A DNA stretch of 64,000 nucleotides from Pseudopontixanthobacter vadosimaris (GCF_012979275.1 NZ_JABASZ010000014.1:186001-250000), one strand, 5' to 3'; positions 1 to 9,523 are shown, numbered from the stretch's first letter. A program made the numbers and translations. Notes: generated by a model not told the origin, from the letters alone.

Positions 1-350
1 GTGTCCAGCACCTGCGCGAACAGGGTGCGGGCATGTGCCTGCGTGTCCGCATCGACAGGCGCGCCGATCGCCTTCAGATGGGCGGCGAGGCCGACCGATT
101 CCATCCGTACCCAGCTGGCCAGCACCGAATTGACCCGCGTCGCCATCTCGGCAGCGCCAGCCTTGGTGAAGGTGAGGCAGAGGATCTGGCCCGGATCGCC
201 ACCGGGGCGCAGCAGCAGGCGCAGCACCCTGGCGGACAGCACCTGCGTCTTGCCGGTTCCCGCCGAAGCGGACAGCCACACGCTGTCGCGCGGATCGACA
301 GCCAGCGCCTGATTGCCCTGCAAGGCGTGAACTGCACCGCCGCCGCTCAT
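1..350 (-). CDS. addA: AddA double-strand-break repair helicase/nuclease, N-terminal 116 residues (cut by window edge)
   Basis: Reading leftward from ATG 350-348 the frame stays open to the window edge. The product begins with a short glycine-rich segment, then a UvrD-type Walker A motif (SASAGTGKT, near residue 30), followed by LCLTFTKAGAAEMATRV, which is helicase motif Ia of the AddA/RecB family. AddA and AddB form the alphaproteobacterial counterpart of RecBCD: they unwind and resect DNA ends for RecA loading. The ATG overlaps the addB stop codon by 4 nt (ATGA), so the two subunits are translationally coupled. The nuclease domain lies outside the window. Confidence 0.9.
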   Translation of the reverse strand, partial: MSGGGAVHALQGNQALAVDPRDSVWLSASAGTGKTQVLSARVLRLLLRPGGDPGQILCLTFTKAGAAEMATRVNSVLASWVRMESVGLAAHLKAIGAPVDADTQAHARTLFAQVLD

Positions 351-3340
351 TCCTCGCGCCCCATCCATTCGTCGAGCCGCATCAGCTGATCGTAAGTGGC
401 GTAGGAGGGTGCATCGGGATTGAGGCGGGCGGTGAAACCTTCCTCGCCCAATATCCAGCGGTCCAGCGCATCATGCAGGAAATCCTCTGCCTGGGGCAGG
501 AACTCACCCGGCGCGATACCGCTGCGCTTCGCGCCTTCCTTCAATGGCGTTGCGATATAGCCGAAGCCGGTTTCGCTGCGGTGGCTTTTGGCCAGCGACC
601 AATATTCGAATTTTCGGGCCTCTCCGGTCAGGGCAGCGCCATTTTCAGGGGCGAAAGCACCCCGCTCCGCCATCAGGCCGATTGTCCCGAGTTGCAGCGC
701 GTACCCTGCCTCGACCTCGCGCCCGGATGGCGGCCCGCCGGTTTTGTAATCGACGATGCCCAGAGCGCCGTCATCCATCCTGTCGATCCGGTCCACCTTG
801 CCGAAAATCTCGACGCCCTTCACCATCATCGCGCCCCATGCCTCGAACAGTACCGGCTGGCGGCCGTCCATGGCGGCGATTTCCTGCTCCACCCATTCGA
901 GCGCCTTCATCAGCCGCGGCTCCCACAAGGCCCGCATCAGGGGATGGGCATGCATCTGCTGCAGAACCCTGGCGGCGACGGTGGACATAGGTTCTCCGCT
1001 GCGGTGCCAGTTTTCCAGGATTTCGTGCGCCGCCGTCCCCCGCCATGCGGCCGAGGGTTCGGCATCCAGGCCATCCAGTTCCTTCAGACCGAGGATCGAT
1101 CCGGCATAGAATTGATAGGGATCGGATCGTAACCGATCCAGAGCGGTGACGCTGATGCGCCGTTTTCGCTGTTCCGCCGAAGGCCGGGGCGATGGCCGCA
1201 GATAATGCGGCGCGGGCGGTGCGTCGTCGATTGCGCGGGCAAGCTCCGGCATGGCGTTTTCGCGGTGCCGCGGCAACAGATCCCGGCCGAGCAGCGCCTG
1301 TACCCGCAGCAGGAACCGCGACGGTATGGCCGGGCCGCCAAGGTCGCGCGCGCTTCGGCTAAGGACGACCTCGGGCGCGCCCAGTGCCCCGGCCAGATCG
1401 TGCGCAGACAGGCCGATACGGAAATCCGCACCGGGAACGCCGATGGCGCGCAGCACGCCCGGCGCAAGCAGAGCGTCCGTCTTCGCGGCAGCAGGCCAGG
1501 TGCCCTCGTTCAGCCCTGCACAGATGACCAGATCGGCCCGGCTCATCCGCGATTCCAGCAGGCCGTAGATCGCCACGCGCGAATGGCCGCCATAGGGCGG
1601 GCGAACGGCGATCTGTTCCATCGCATCGGACAGGACGGACGGCAATTCCCGTAATTCAAGAACCGTGCCGACATCTGCGGAATGCAGGCGCAGATCTTCC
1701 ACGAAGGATGCCAGGGCGCGCCCATCCTCGCCCGCCCAGATCGCTTCACCGGCAAATGCCTCGGCCGCAGCAGCCAGCCTGTCGACCAGATCTGCCAGCG
1801 GTGTAGCCCCGGCATCGATCATCAGCGGCGCGAGGATTTCGGTGATCGCCGCCCACCATTCGAGAACTTGCGCCTCTTGTGCAACCGCCCGCAGCGGCTC
1901 GAGACCGGGCGCATGCCGGGGACCGCGCATCTTCATCTCGAAAGCGCGCGCATGGGCCAGCCAGGTGCCGCGCGGCATACCGGCATGGACGAGCGGATGT
2001 TCCAGCAGCGCGAGCAAGGGGATCGGCGCGGCCTGTTCCGCGGCGGTTTCCGCCAGCAGCAGGAACAGCCGGCCCGCAGCAGTCTGGGAAAGCGGGCGGC
2101 CCGCGCTGTCATCCGCCGTGATGTTCCAGCGGCGCAGATGGTGGACGATCCGGCGCGCAAGGCCCCTGTCGGGCGTCACCACGGCAACGCGGCGTTCCGG
2201 CTCTGCAATTGCCTGCCTGACGAGCAGTGCGACCGATTGCGCCTCTTCTTCAGGATTGGCGGTTTCCATGATCCGGACACCGGACAGGCGGCGGTCCTCG
2301 GAAGGCAGATCGATCCAGATCCGGCTCGCATCCGGGGGCAGGAACAGCGAGGAGATCGCCCTGCTGCGCGTCGGCGGAGCCGCGCCCACTCCTTTCCGAT
2401 GCCACTGGCGAACCTCTGCGCGCGCGATGCCCATGCGGTTCAGCAGCAGCTTCAGATGATATTGCGGATGGGTGACCGCATCGCTGCGCTGAAACGGCGC
2501 ATCGCCCGGCTGCCGCGGCGCGCCTGCCGTGCCCAGTTCTTCCCACACGGCCTGCTCCATCGCCAGGTCGAGATCCGGCAGGATAACGGCACCGTCCGGC
2601 AGATCGGCGACCACTCTCAGCAACCGCGCCAGGGCTGGTGACGCGCTGGTTATTCCGGCCGCGATGATGGGCGTGGACGGCGGCTGCGAACGCCACTGGC
2701 AGGCGGCATGGTCGAACAGGCGGTTGCGCCGGGCGGCGGCATCGAGTTCGCCGCGCTGCTGCAGTTCGGCCAGCCAGCGCGCCTGAACCCGCGCAAACAA
2801 TCGCAGGCTGTTCTGCCAATGGTGGGACAGATCGCCCAGCAGATCGAGGACGCGGTCCTGTACCAGTTCTTCGGGGCCGATATCTTCCACCAGCAGCCGG
2901 TCCATCGTTCCGGCGACATCCTGCGCCAGCCGCAACAGCGCACTGCCGCGGGGCGCGTCCGCCCCCATCTCCTCCGCCAGCAGGCTGGCGAGCCGCAGCC
3001 AGCGCCGGGTCGGTTCGACCGCAGGCGGTATGTCACTGCCGCCCAGCGGGTCGAGCAGCGGACCGAGCGATTCATCGAGGTCGAGATCGCCCGCGACCAC
3101 CATGCGCGGCATCAGCATCCCGCCTGCCCCGCCCGCACCGCCCCCAGTGGCCGCCTGACTGCCGGACAGGCGAATGAAGGCCTCGCTCATGGTACGCATC
3201 GCGCGCCCGCTGGGCAGCAGCAGGGTCAGCCGGGCAAGGCCGAGCTCCGGTTCGGAATAGCGCGGAAACAGGCCCGCAACCAACGCATCGGCAAATCCGC
3301 GATGCGCAGCAATGGAATAGATGGACGGACCGTCAGCCAA
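347..3340 (-). CDS. addB: AddB double-strand-break repair nuclease subunit
   Basis: This 997-residue protein matches the size and layout of alphaproteobacterial AddB: an N-terminal inactivated helicase-like half beginning with an AHRGFADALVAGL segment and LLPSGRAMR, and a C-terminal PD-(D/E)XK nuclease domain with the motif VDRIDRMDDG...GIVDYKTG near residue 850. It partners AddA in end resection. The start taken here is TTG at 3340, which overlaps the end of murU by 8 nt; no ATG in a plausible place exists. It is the fifth gene in a chain coupled by overlaps from divL to addA. Confidence 0.9.
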   Translation of the reverse strand: MADGPSIYSIAAHRGFADALVAGLFPRYSEPELGLARLTLLLPSGRAMRTMSEAFIRLSGSQAATGGGAGGAGGMLMPRMVVAGDLDLDESLGPLLDPLGGSDIPPAVEPTRRWLRLASLLAEEMGADAPRGSALLRLAQDVAGTMDRLLVEDIGPEELVQDRVLDLLGDLSHHWQNSLRLFARVQARWLAELQQRGELDAAARRNRLFDHAACQWRSQPPSTPIIAAGITSASPALARLLRVVADLPDGAVILPDLDLAMEQAVWEELGTAGAPRQPGDAPFQRSDAVTHPQYHLKLLLNRMGIARAEVRQWHRKGVGAAPPTRSRAISSLFLPPDASRIWIDLPSEDRRLSGVRIMETANPEEEAQSVALLVRQAIAEPERRVAVVTPDRGLARRIVHHLRRWNITADDSAGRPLSQTAAGRLFLLLAETAAEQAAPIPLLALLEHPLVHAGMPRGTWLAHARAFEMKMRGPRHAPGLEPLRAVAQEAQVLEWWAAITEILAPLMIDAGATPLADLVDRLAAAAEAFAGEAIWAGEDGRALASFVEDLRLHSADVGTVLELRELPSVLSDAMEQIAVRPPYGGHSRVAIYGLLESRMSRADLVICAGLNEGTWPAAAKTDALLAPGVLRAIGVPGADFRIGLSAHDLAGALGAPEVVLSRSARDLGGPAIPSRFLLRVQALLGRDLLPRHRENAMPELARAIDDAPPAPHYLRPSPRPSAEQRKRRISVTALDRLRSDPYQFYAGSILGLKELDGLDAEPSAAWRGTAAHEILENWHRSGEPMSTVAARVLQQMHAHPLMRALWEPRLMKALEWVEQEIAAMDGRQPVLFEAWGAMMVKGVEIFGKVDRIDRMDDGALGIVDYKTGGPPSGREVEAGYALQLGTIGLMAERGAFAPENGAALTGEARKFEYWSLAKSHRSETGFGYIATPLKEGAKRSGIAPGEFLPQAEDFLHDALDRWILGEEGFTARLNPDAPSYATYDQLMRLDEWMGREE

Positions 3341-4061
3341 GGATCAGCGCATCCTCGGTCGGGCGGATCGCTTCCGGTGTGCCGACTTCGAACCACTGGC
3401 CGGTGAAGGCTGCGCCATGCAGCCGCCCTTCACCCAGCGCGCGGTCCCACAGCACATTGGTCGAGAACTTGCCGCCCGGCGCATCGCGCAGCAGGCGGTG
3501 CGAGACGATCTGTATGCCGGTGAAGATGAAGGGGGCGATCCGCCCGGGCGCTCGCCGCTGCAGCTGACCGCCCGCGTCCATGTGAAAATCGCCCGGTCCG
3601 CTGAAATTGATGGCTCGCTGATGCGGCACCAGCAGGAGCAGCGCATCCATTCGGCTTGCATCCCAGCAGGCGGAAAGATCGCGGAAAGCGTCGCGCGGCC
3701 CGTCGAGCCAGATATTGTCGGAATTGAGGGAGAAGAAAGGGTCGGGCAGATGCGGCAGGGCATGGACCATGCCGCCGCCGGTTTCCAGCAGCATCTCACG
3801 TTCGTCCGACACACGGATTTCAGGCGATGCCCGCTCTTTCAGATGAGCTTCCAGCACGTCGGCGAAATAATGCACGTTGACGATCGCCCTGGCGATGCCC
3901 GCCTCGGCGATGCGGTCCAGCGCATGGTCGATCAGCGGTTTGCCCGCAACCCGCACCATTGGCTTCGGCTGCGAGGCGGTGAGAGGACGCATCCGCCTGC
4001 CCAGCCCTGCCGCCATCACCATCGCGGTGTCAGATGCAAGGCCGTGGGTCTTCACCGTCAC
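3333..4061 (-). CDS. murU: Nucleotidyltransferase, MurU-like (N-acetylmuramate-1-phosphate uridylyltransferase)
   Basis: This 242-residue protein opens with the sugar-nucleotidyltransferase signature AAGLGRRMRPLT (GxGxRxxPLT) and KPMVRVAGKPLIDH, and has the LNSDNIW-type metal-binding aspartate segment. In Pseudomonas and Caulobacter, MurU makes UDP-MurNAc from MurNAc-1-phosphate, letting cells recycle peptidoglycan sugar without de novo synthesis. Pairing with the kinase gene directly upstream (4-nt ATGA overlap) is the diagnostic context. Mannose- or glucose-1-phosphate nucleotidyltransferase activity cannot be excluded from sequence alone. Confidence 0.82.
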   Translation of the reverse strand: MTVKTHGLASDTAMVMAAGLGRRMRPLTASQPKPMVRVAGKPLIDHALDRIAEAGIARAIVNVHYFADVLEAHLKERASPEIRVSDEREMLLETGGGMVHALPHLPDPFFSLNSDNIWLDGPRDAFRDLSACWDASRMDALLLLVPHQRAINFSGPGDFHMDAGGQLQRRAPGRIAPFIFTGIQIVSHRLLRDAPGGKFSTNVLWDRALGEGRLHGAAFTGQWFEVGTPEAIRPTEDALILG

Positions 4062-5032
4062 CGCAACTCCCCGCCGCTGTTATCGCGTATGTTGCGCGGG
4101 ATGTTTTCATCGAACCAGGTTGCGACGGGTTGCAGTGCCGGATGAGCAAGGTCGCGCTCCATCGCCTCCCACACACGGGGAATATAGGCGAGGTAGCGCC
4201 CCTTGTCGTCGCGCTTCCACAGGCGCGCGAAGATGCCGATGATCTTCGCATTCCGCTGCGCGCCCAGCCGCGCGTAATCGGCGCTGAATTCCGGGTGCGG
4301 ATCGGCCGCTGCCTGGTATCGATCCAGCATTTCCCGTTCGAGCGCCGGAGAGACATCGCGACGGGCATCCTGCAGAAGCGAGACGAGATCATAGGCCGGA
4401 TGCCCGACCAGAGCGTCCTGGAAATCGATCAGCCCCTGCCCGCCGCCGGGTGGCAGCATGATGTTTTCCGCATGATAATCACGCAGCACGGTCACACCCG
4501 GCTGCTGGCGGTCGAGCAGAGGCTCCAGCACCTCCTGCCATGCGGCGTCCCAGCCGGGCCGATCGGTTTCCAGAGCCAGCAGCGGGCAGTACCAGTCGAC
4601 GAACAGATCGACCTCGCGCCGGTACACCGCCAGGTCATAGGTGCCGAACCATCCGGCGGGTTTCCGGTGCAGGGTAACGAGCGTGTCGATCGCCTCGGCG
4701 TAGATCGCCTGCTCACGCGAAGGGTCGGCCTCCAGCGCCTCGCGCATGCGGACATCGCCGAAATCCTCGATCAGCACCCAGCCAGCAGCGGCATCCTGCG
4801 CCAGGATTTCAGGGGCATGCAGCCCCTCTCCGGTTAGATAGTGTGCGACATGCAAAAAGGGCGCTGCGTCTTCATGCGGCGGCGGGGCATGCATGAGCAT
4901 CGCGCTATCGCTGCCGCGTGTCAGACGGAAATAACGCCGGAAACTGGCATCGCCGGCAAGCGGGAGGATCGCGGCATCCGCCCAGCCATTTGCAGCAAGG
5001 AAAAGGTCGAGTCCGTCGGGTAGGTCACTCAT
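4058..5032 (-). CDS. amgK: Anomeric sugar kinase AmgK (MurNAc/GlcNAc kinase), APH fold
   Basis: An aminoglycoside-phosphotransferase-fold kinase of 324 residues. It has a glycine-loop GDASFRRYFRL near residue 30, the catalytic loop RDYHAENIML and a metal-binding IDFQDA. AmgK phosphorylates MurNAc and GlcNAc at C1, feeding MurU. The ATG at 5032 is preferred over the in-frame ATG at 5050 because it overlaps the tsaE stop in an ATGA, as do all other junctions of this chain. Old annotations often call this family simply phosphotransferase. Confidence 0.85.
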   Translation of the reverse strand: MSDLPDGLDLFLAANGWADAAILPLAGDASFRRYFRLTRGSDSAMLMHAPPPHEDAAPFLHVAHYLTGEGLHAPEILAQDAAAGWVLIEDFGDVRMREALEADPSREQAIYAEAIDTLVTLHRKPAGWFGTYDLAVYRREVDLFVDWYCPLLALETDRPGWDAAWQEVLEPLLDRQQPGVTVLRDYHAENIMLPPGGGQGLIDFQDALVGHPAYDLVSLLQDARRDVSPALEREMLDRYQAAADPHPEFSADYARLGAQRNAKIIGIFARLWKRDDKGRYLAYIPRVWEAMERDLAHPALQPVATWFDENIPRNIRDNSGGELR

Positions 5033-5463
5033 GGCAGGCGGGTTAGCCAATCAGGGCCTGCGCGGGCAATCGCAATCCGTCCCTCATCCGCAATTTCGAG
5101 GTGAATGGAAAGGCAGCCAGGTTCGCCCTCGAACCCGCCGGCCCGGTCCGGCCATTCGGCGATCAGCACTGCGCCCTGCCGGTAATCGTCCAGCCCCAGC
5201 TCCTCCACCTCGGCAGGGTCGTCCAACCGATAGAAATCTGCATGCACCACGGGCGGCTGCGTGTCGTAGCATTCGATTATGGTGAAGGTGGGCGAAGGCA
5301 CTTCGCCTTCATGGCCCAGCGCCGCGATGATTTCGCGGGCCAGCGTCGTCTTGCCGGCTCCGAGGCCGCCGGTCAGCGCGACGACATCGCCCGCCCGCAG
5401 CTTGCGGGCAATCCGCTGGCCATACAGTCGCATGGCGAAAAGATCGGGGAGTTTACGGTTCAT
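5029..5463 (-). CDS. tsaE: tRNA threonylcarbamoyladenosine biosynthesis ATPase TsaE
   Basis: A 144-residue P-loop ATPase with Walker A GGLGAGKTT, SPTFT, HADFYRL and a C-terminal IAEWPDR. This is the complete TsaE/YjeE pattern and length. TsaE works with TsaB and TsaD to add threonylcarbamoyl to A37 of ANN-decoding tRNAs. The open frame extends upstream into divL, but the start is the ATG at 5463, which overlaps the divL stop by 4 nt and begins the conserved domain. Confidence 0.93.
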   Translation of the reverse strand: MNRKLPDLFAMRLYGQRIARKLRAGDVVALTGGLGAGKTTLAREIIAALGHEGEVPSPTFTIIECYDTQPPVVHADFYRLDDPAEVEELGLDDYRQGAVLIAEWPDRAGGFEGEPGCLSIHLEIADEGRIAIARAGPDWLTRLP

Positions 5464-7814
5464 GGTAGCGTAATCGTCGCCGAAGTGCCCTCGCCCTTGG
5501 CGGAGACGATGTCGAGGGTGCCGCCATGCGCCTCCACCAACTGACGGGCGAGCGGTATGCCGAGACCCTGCCGGCGTTCCAGCGTGCCGTCCGGCGCCGT
5601 TCGCAGGCCGTCCATTGCCCGCGCCAACTCGCTCTTCGTCATGCCCGCGCCATTGTCCGAAATGACGATGCGGCACGTCCCGTTCCTGCGCGACAGATCG
5701 ACCAGGATCTTGCCCCCCTCTTCCGTCGCGGCAATCGCATTGTCGAGGAGATGGCCGATGGCTTTGCCGAGCTGACGTGCATCGGCCTCGATTTTGGCCC
5801 CGGCCCCGCCCCGCAGATCCAGCGTCAATCCGCCAGCCTCGATCACATCGGCCCTCTGCCGCACGATATCGGTCACGAAGGGCAGAACCCGGACCTGTTC
5901 CTTGGAGATCGGCATCAGGCCCGCTTCGCTTTGCGACAGGTCGAGAACATTCTCCACCTGCTCCGTCAGGCGGCCGACGGATTTCACGATGGCATCCACA
6001 TAATCGCGCCCCTGCTCCGACAGTTCGCCGGCCACACCCGCCTGCAGCAATTCGGCAAAGCCGCCGATGGAGGTCAGCGGCGTGCGGAATTCATAGGACA
6101 TGTTGGCGAGAAAACGTGTCTTCACCTGGTCGGCCTGTTCCAGCGCCTGGTTCCTCTCGCGCAGGGCATTTTCCGCCATCTGGGCATCGGTTATGTCGAG
6201 GACGGTCAGCAGGCCGTTGCCATCGGGCAAGGGAACGCCCGCATATTCCAGGACCCGGCCATCGGTCAGGGCGACACGCCCCCCGGTACCCTTGCGGTCC
6301 AGCGTGGCCGCACGAATGGTCCGGCCGATGGCCTGCACATTGCCCGCATCGTCGAGGCGCGGAGTGATCGCGTCGAGAATATCCTCGGCCGAAGGGTGGC
6401 TGTCGAGGAAATCTGCCGGTAGGCCCCAGCTGCGAGCGAAGCTGCGGTTCCAGATCTGCACCCTGCCATCGGGTGCGAATACGGCCAGCGATTCGAACAG
6501 GCTGTCCAGAGTAGCGGTTCGCGTCCGCAGCAGGGTGTCGCGCGTTGCGGCCAGGGACAGCTGCTCCGTCCGGTCTTCGGCGATCAGCACCAGCCCGCCA
6601 TCCGGCATGGGCTGGGCGACAATTCGCAGATGCGTTCCGCCGGGCAGCGGCCACGCCTCTTCCTGCGTTTCGCCGGCGGCAAACCATTCGGCATGTTCGG
6701 CGCGCCATGCCGGGAAGTCGCGCACTTCAGGCGTGCGGCCCTGTTCGCGCGCATCGGTAAGTAACCGTTCGAATGTCTTGCCGCCGGCGACCGCCCCGGT
6801 CGCAATGGCAAAGATGCGGCGAAAGGGCTGATTGGCCGAGATGATGCGGCGCTGTCCATCAAACTGGGCGACACCGACCGACAATTGATCCAGCATCTGC
6901 CGCTGCGCTTCTCGCAGGGCGCGGAAGGCGCGTTTCTGTTCCTCCAGTTCCTCCATGTCGATGGCGTATCCGGCAACCCCTTCAGCCCCAAGCGGAAGGT
7001 CGCTTACCTTCAGGGTCCGACGCTCGCCATCTATGGTCGTCGCGACCACCCGTTCCAGCAGAGCGCCCTGCTCCGCCGCTTGCTGCGCGTGTTGTGCGGC
7101 GGTGCGGCCATCGGTGGTTTCGATCAATTCGATCTGGCTCGCGATGACCTCGGCCACCGAGGCAGCGCCGACTGCCTTGACGTAAGCGGCATTGACGAGT
7201 TTCAGCCGGCAGTCGGAAGACCGAAACCACATCGGCATGGGGGCTGCCTCGATCAAACCGGACAGAGCGATAAAATCCTGCCGCGCCTGCACCGCTTCCG
7301 TACGCAGCCGCGTCAATTCGCTCTCGCTTTCACTGAAATCGAAGATCCACACCATCGCCGCGCCGCCCGGCCACACCTGTGCATCCGCCAAAGACCCGCG
7401 CAGGGCCAGACTGCGGTTCGACGCGGGCAGCGTCAGGGCCATGCGGAACGGCGCAGCGGTCTTCTGCGTCTTGCGGACGTTGCGCGTCAGCTCCTCCAGT
7501 TGCGGAACCGACAAACCGCCGCCGCGCTTGCCCGCCGCCGCGCCGCCGTCGAGGTCCGACAGATAGCGCGGCACATCGGCCAGCCCCAGCCAGCGCGCCA
7601 GCCGGTCGGGTGCCTCGATCCTGCCGTCGGCCCGGATCAGCAGCGGAATGGCGGGCGCTTCATCGATGAGCCGGGTCAGCCGCCGGGCGGCCTTGCGGCT
7701 CGTCTCGGCCTTGCGGGCACGGGTCGCCGATGCGATCATCATCCATGCCGCAGCAGCCGTCCATGCTGCCATGAGCAGGCCGATGAACGCCAGCGCGGTA
7801 GGGGTCAGTTCCAT
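5460..7814 (-). CDS. divL: DivL-like PAS-containing pseudo-histidine kinase with tyrosine in the H-box
   Basis: A 784-residue protein with one N-terminal membrane helix (about residues 8-30), a long series of PAS-like sensor segments, a HisKA dimerisation domain (about 560-640) and a HATPase domain (about 670-784). The H-box reads ANMSYEFRTPL: the phospho-acceptor His is replaced by Tyr574 (codon TAT at 6093-6095). The ATP site looks intact (HLLDNA with Asn692, DNGAGM, GLGIPLA). Tyr in this place is the hallmark of Caulobacter DivL, a cell-cycle regulator of the CckA-CtrA pathway. The downstream tsaE-amgK-murU-addBA order also fits alphaproteobacterial divL loci. It is separated from ahcY by a stem-loop and so probably heads its own transcript. 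Confidence 0.82.
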   Translation of the reverse strand: MELTPTALAFIGLLMAAWTAAAAWMMIASATRARKAETSRKAARRLTRLIDEAPAIPLLIRADGRIEAPDRLARWLGLADVPRYLSDLDGGAAAGKRGGGLSVPQLEELTRNVRKTQKTAAPFRMALTLPASNRSLALRGSLADAQVWPGGAAMVWIFDFSESESELTRLRTEAVQARQDFIALSGLIEAAPMPMWFRSSDCRLKLVNAAYVKAVGAASVAEVIASQIELIETTDGRTAAQHAQQAAEQGALLERVVATTIDGERRTLKVSDLPLGAEGVAGYAIDMEELEEQKRAFRALREAQRQMLDQLSVGVAQFDGQRRIISANQPFRRIFAIATGAVAGGKTFERLLTDAREQGRTPEVRDFPAWRAEHAEWFAAGETQEEAWPLPGGTHLRIVAQPMPDGGLVLIAEDRTEQLSLAATRDTLLRTRTATLDSLFESLAVFAPDGRVQIWNRSFARSWGLPADFLDSHPSAEDILDAITPRLDDAGNVQAIGRTIRAATLDRKGTGGRVALTDGRVLEYAGVPLPDGNGLLTVLDITDAQMAENALRERNQALEQADQVKTRFLANMSYEFRTPLTSIGGFAELLQAGVAGELSEQGRDYVDAIVKSVGRLTEQVENVLDLSQSEAGLMPISKEQVRVLPFVTDIVRQRADVIEAGGLTLDLRGGAGAKIEADARQLGKAIGHLLDNAIAATEEGGKILVDLSRRNGTCRIVISDNGAGMTKSELARAMDGLRTAPDGTLERRQGLGIPLARQLVEAHGGTLDIVSAKGEGTSATITLP

Positions 7815-7903
7815 GCAACCATCCGCTATGACGCCCGCGGCCCAGATGCAATGGCGCGGGCGCGACAGGTGACCGGCAAATCCCCCGCCAATATGAACAG
7901 GGG

Positions 7904-7934
7904 CCGCCGATCATTCGTTCAGGATCATCGGCGG
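7904..7934 (-). terminator. Stem-loop downstream of ahcY, possible terminator
   Basis: Arms CCGCCGAT and ATCGGCGG pair perfectly around a 15-nt loop, 47 nt past the ahcY stop on the same strand and before divL. There is no clear T-run, so this could be a factor-assisted terminator or a 3'-end stabiliser. Confidence 0.4.
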
Positions 7935-7980
7935 ATCCGTTCAGGTCAGGCGGCGCGGGCAGCAGGACCGCTACGCCCCC

Positions 7981-9390
7981 TCAGTAGCGGTAATGCTCGG
8001 GCTTGTAGGGGCCTTCCACCGGCACTCCGATGTAATCCGCCTGTTCCTGGCTCAGCTTCGTCAGCTTCACGCCCAGCTTGTCGAGATGCAGCGCGGCCAC
8101 CTTCTCGTCCAGATGCTTTGGCAGGACATAGACGTCGTTCTTGTAGGCATCGCCATTCTTGTAGAGTTCGATCTGCGCCAGCACCTGGTTGGTGAAGGAA
8201 CAGCTCATCACGAAGCTGGGGTGACCTGTCGCGCAGGCGAGGTTCACCAGGCGGCCCTTGGCCAGGATGATGATTTCCTTGCCATCGGGAAATTTGACGA
8301 GATCGGTGCCGGGCTTCAGCTCTGTCCATTCGTAATTGTCGAGCGCCGAGATCTGGATCTCGGAATCGAAGTGACCGATGTTGCAGACGATGCTCATCGG
8401 CTTCATCGCCTTCATGTGCTCGGCCGTGATGACATCTTCATTGCCGGTCGTCGTCACGAAGATGTCGGCGCGGCCCACCGCGTCTTCCATCGTCACGACC
8501 TCGTAGCCCTCCATCGCCGCCTGCAACGCGCAGATCGGATCGATTTCGGTGACCATGACGCGCGCGCCGCCGTTGCGAAGGCTGTCGGCGCTGCCCTTGC
8601 CGACATCGCCGAAACCGGCGACGCAGGCAACCTTGCCCGACAGCATGACGTCGGTTGCACGGCGGATGGCATCCACCAACGATTCGCGGCAGCCATACAG
8701 ATTGTCGAATTTCGACTTGGTGACGCTGTCGTTCACATTGATGGCGGGGAATGGCAGTTTGCCGTTCTTCGCCAGCGCATAGAGCCGGTGCACGCCCGTC
8801 GTGGTTTCTTCCGAAACGCCGACGATATTCTCGACCGATCTGGTCAGATAACCTGGCTTGGCCTTGATATAGGCCTTCAGCGCGCGCTGCATTTCGATCT
8901 CTTCGGCATTCTGCGGTTCGGGCATTTCCTCGCCCGCTTCGAGCCGCGCACCCCACAGGGCGAACATGGTGGCATCGCCGCCATCGTCGAGGATGATGTT
9001 CGCGGTGAGGTCGGCATCGTCATCGCTCGACCAGTCGAAGATGCGGCCGACATAGTCCCAATATTCGGCAAGCGATTCGCCTTTCACGGCGAACACCGGC
9101 ACGCCGCTGTCGGCGATGGCGGCCGCAGCGTGATCCTGCGTCGAAAAGATGTTGCAGGTGGCCCAGCGCACATCGGCCCCAAGGGCGGTCAAGGTCTGGA
9201 TCAGAACGGCGGTCTGGATGGTCATGTGAAGGCTGCCAGTGATGCGGGCACCCTTCAGCGGCTGGCTTTCGCCATATTCCTCGCGAAGCGACATCAGCCC
9301 CGGCATTTCGGTTTCGGCGATCGCGATTTCCGCACGCCCGTAACTGGCGAGGCTGATATCCTTGATAATATAGTCGTTAGTGTCAGCCAA
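7981..9390 (-). CDS. ahcY: Adenosylhomocysteinase
   Basis: A 469-residue S-adenosylhomocysteine hydrolase that splits SAH into adenosine and homocysteine, removing the product inhibitor of methyltransferases. Family markers are [12 protein letters not shown], the NAD-binding Rossmann segment [12 protein letters not shown] and the C-terminal [10 protein letters not shown], in which the conserved KPxxYRY tail contributes to the neighbouring subunit's NAD site. The start is TTG at 9390, with CAGGAG about 8 nt upstream. Length and both ends agree with the family. The leader carries a GC-rich hairpin (listed separately). Confidence 0.97.
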   Translation of the reverse strand: MADTNDYIIKDISLASYGRAEIAIAETEMPGLMSLREEYGESQPLKGARITGSLHMTIQTAVLIQTLTALGADVRWATCNIFSTQDHAAAAIADSGVPVFAVKGESLAEYWDYVGRIFDWSSDDDADLTANIILDDGGDATMFALWGARLEAGEEMPEPQNAEEIEMQRALKAYIKAKPGYLTRSVENIVGVSEETTTGVHRLYALAKNGKLPFPAINVNDSVTKSKFDNLYGCRESLVDAIRRATDVMLSGKVACVAGFGDVGKGSADSLRNGGARVMVTEIDPICALQAAMEGYEVVTMEDAVGRADIFVTTTGNEDVITAEHMKAMKPMSIVCNIGHFDSEIQISALDNYEWTELKPGTDLVKFPDGKEIIILAKGRLVNLACATGHPSFVMSCSFTNQVLAQIELYKNGDAYKNDVYVLPKHLDEKVAALHLDKLGVKLTKLSQEQADYIGVPVEGPYKPEHYRY

Positions 9391-9432
9391 AACCGGCTCC
9401 TGTCGTTTGAAAATGAAGAATGGCTCGAGGCA

Positions 9433-9467
9433 GGCCGCGCTTGCGTCGGCCGTGTTGTTGCAGCGCC
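9433..9467 (-). promoter_or_regulatory. Structured leader of ahcY
   Basis: In transcript sense the ahcY leader contains GGCGCTGCAAC (9467-9457) followed by a strong hairpin whose arms GGCCG and CGGCC (9451-9433) enclose a further CG/CG pairing and a CAAG loop. SAH riboswitches of beta- and gammaproteobacteria contain a GCGCTGCAA core before a hairpin and also precede ahcY. However, the AGGCTCG element and pseudoknot partner expected of that class are not evident here, so this is only a structured-leader candidate. Confidence 0.25.
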
Positions 9468-9523
9468 CTTACCACTCCTGCATTCATTGGCAAACTGCGC
9501 CGGAGGGATTTGCCCGGCGCGGC

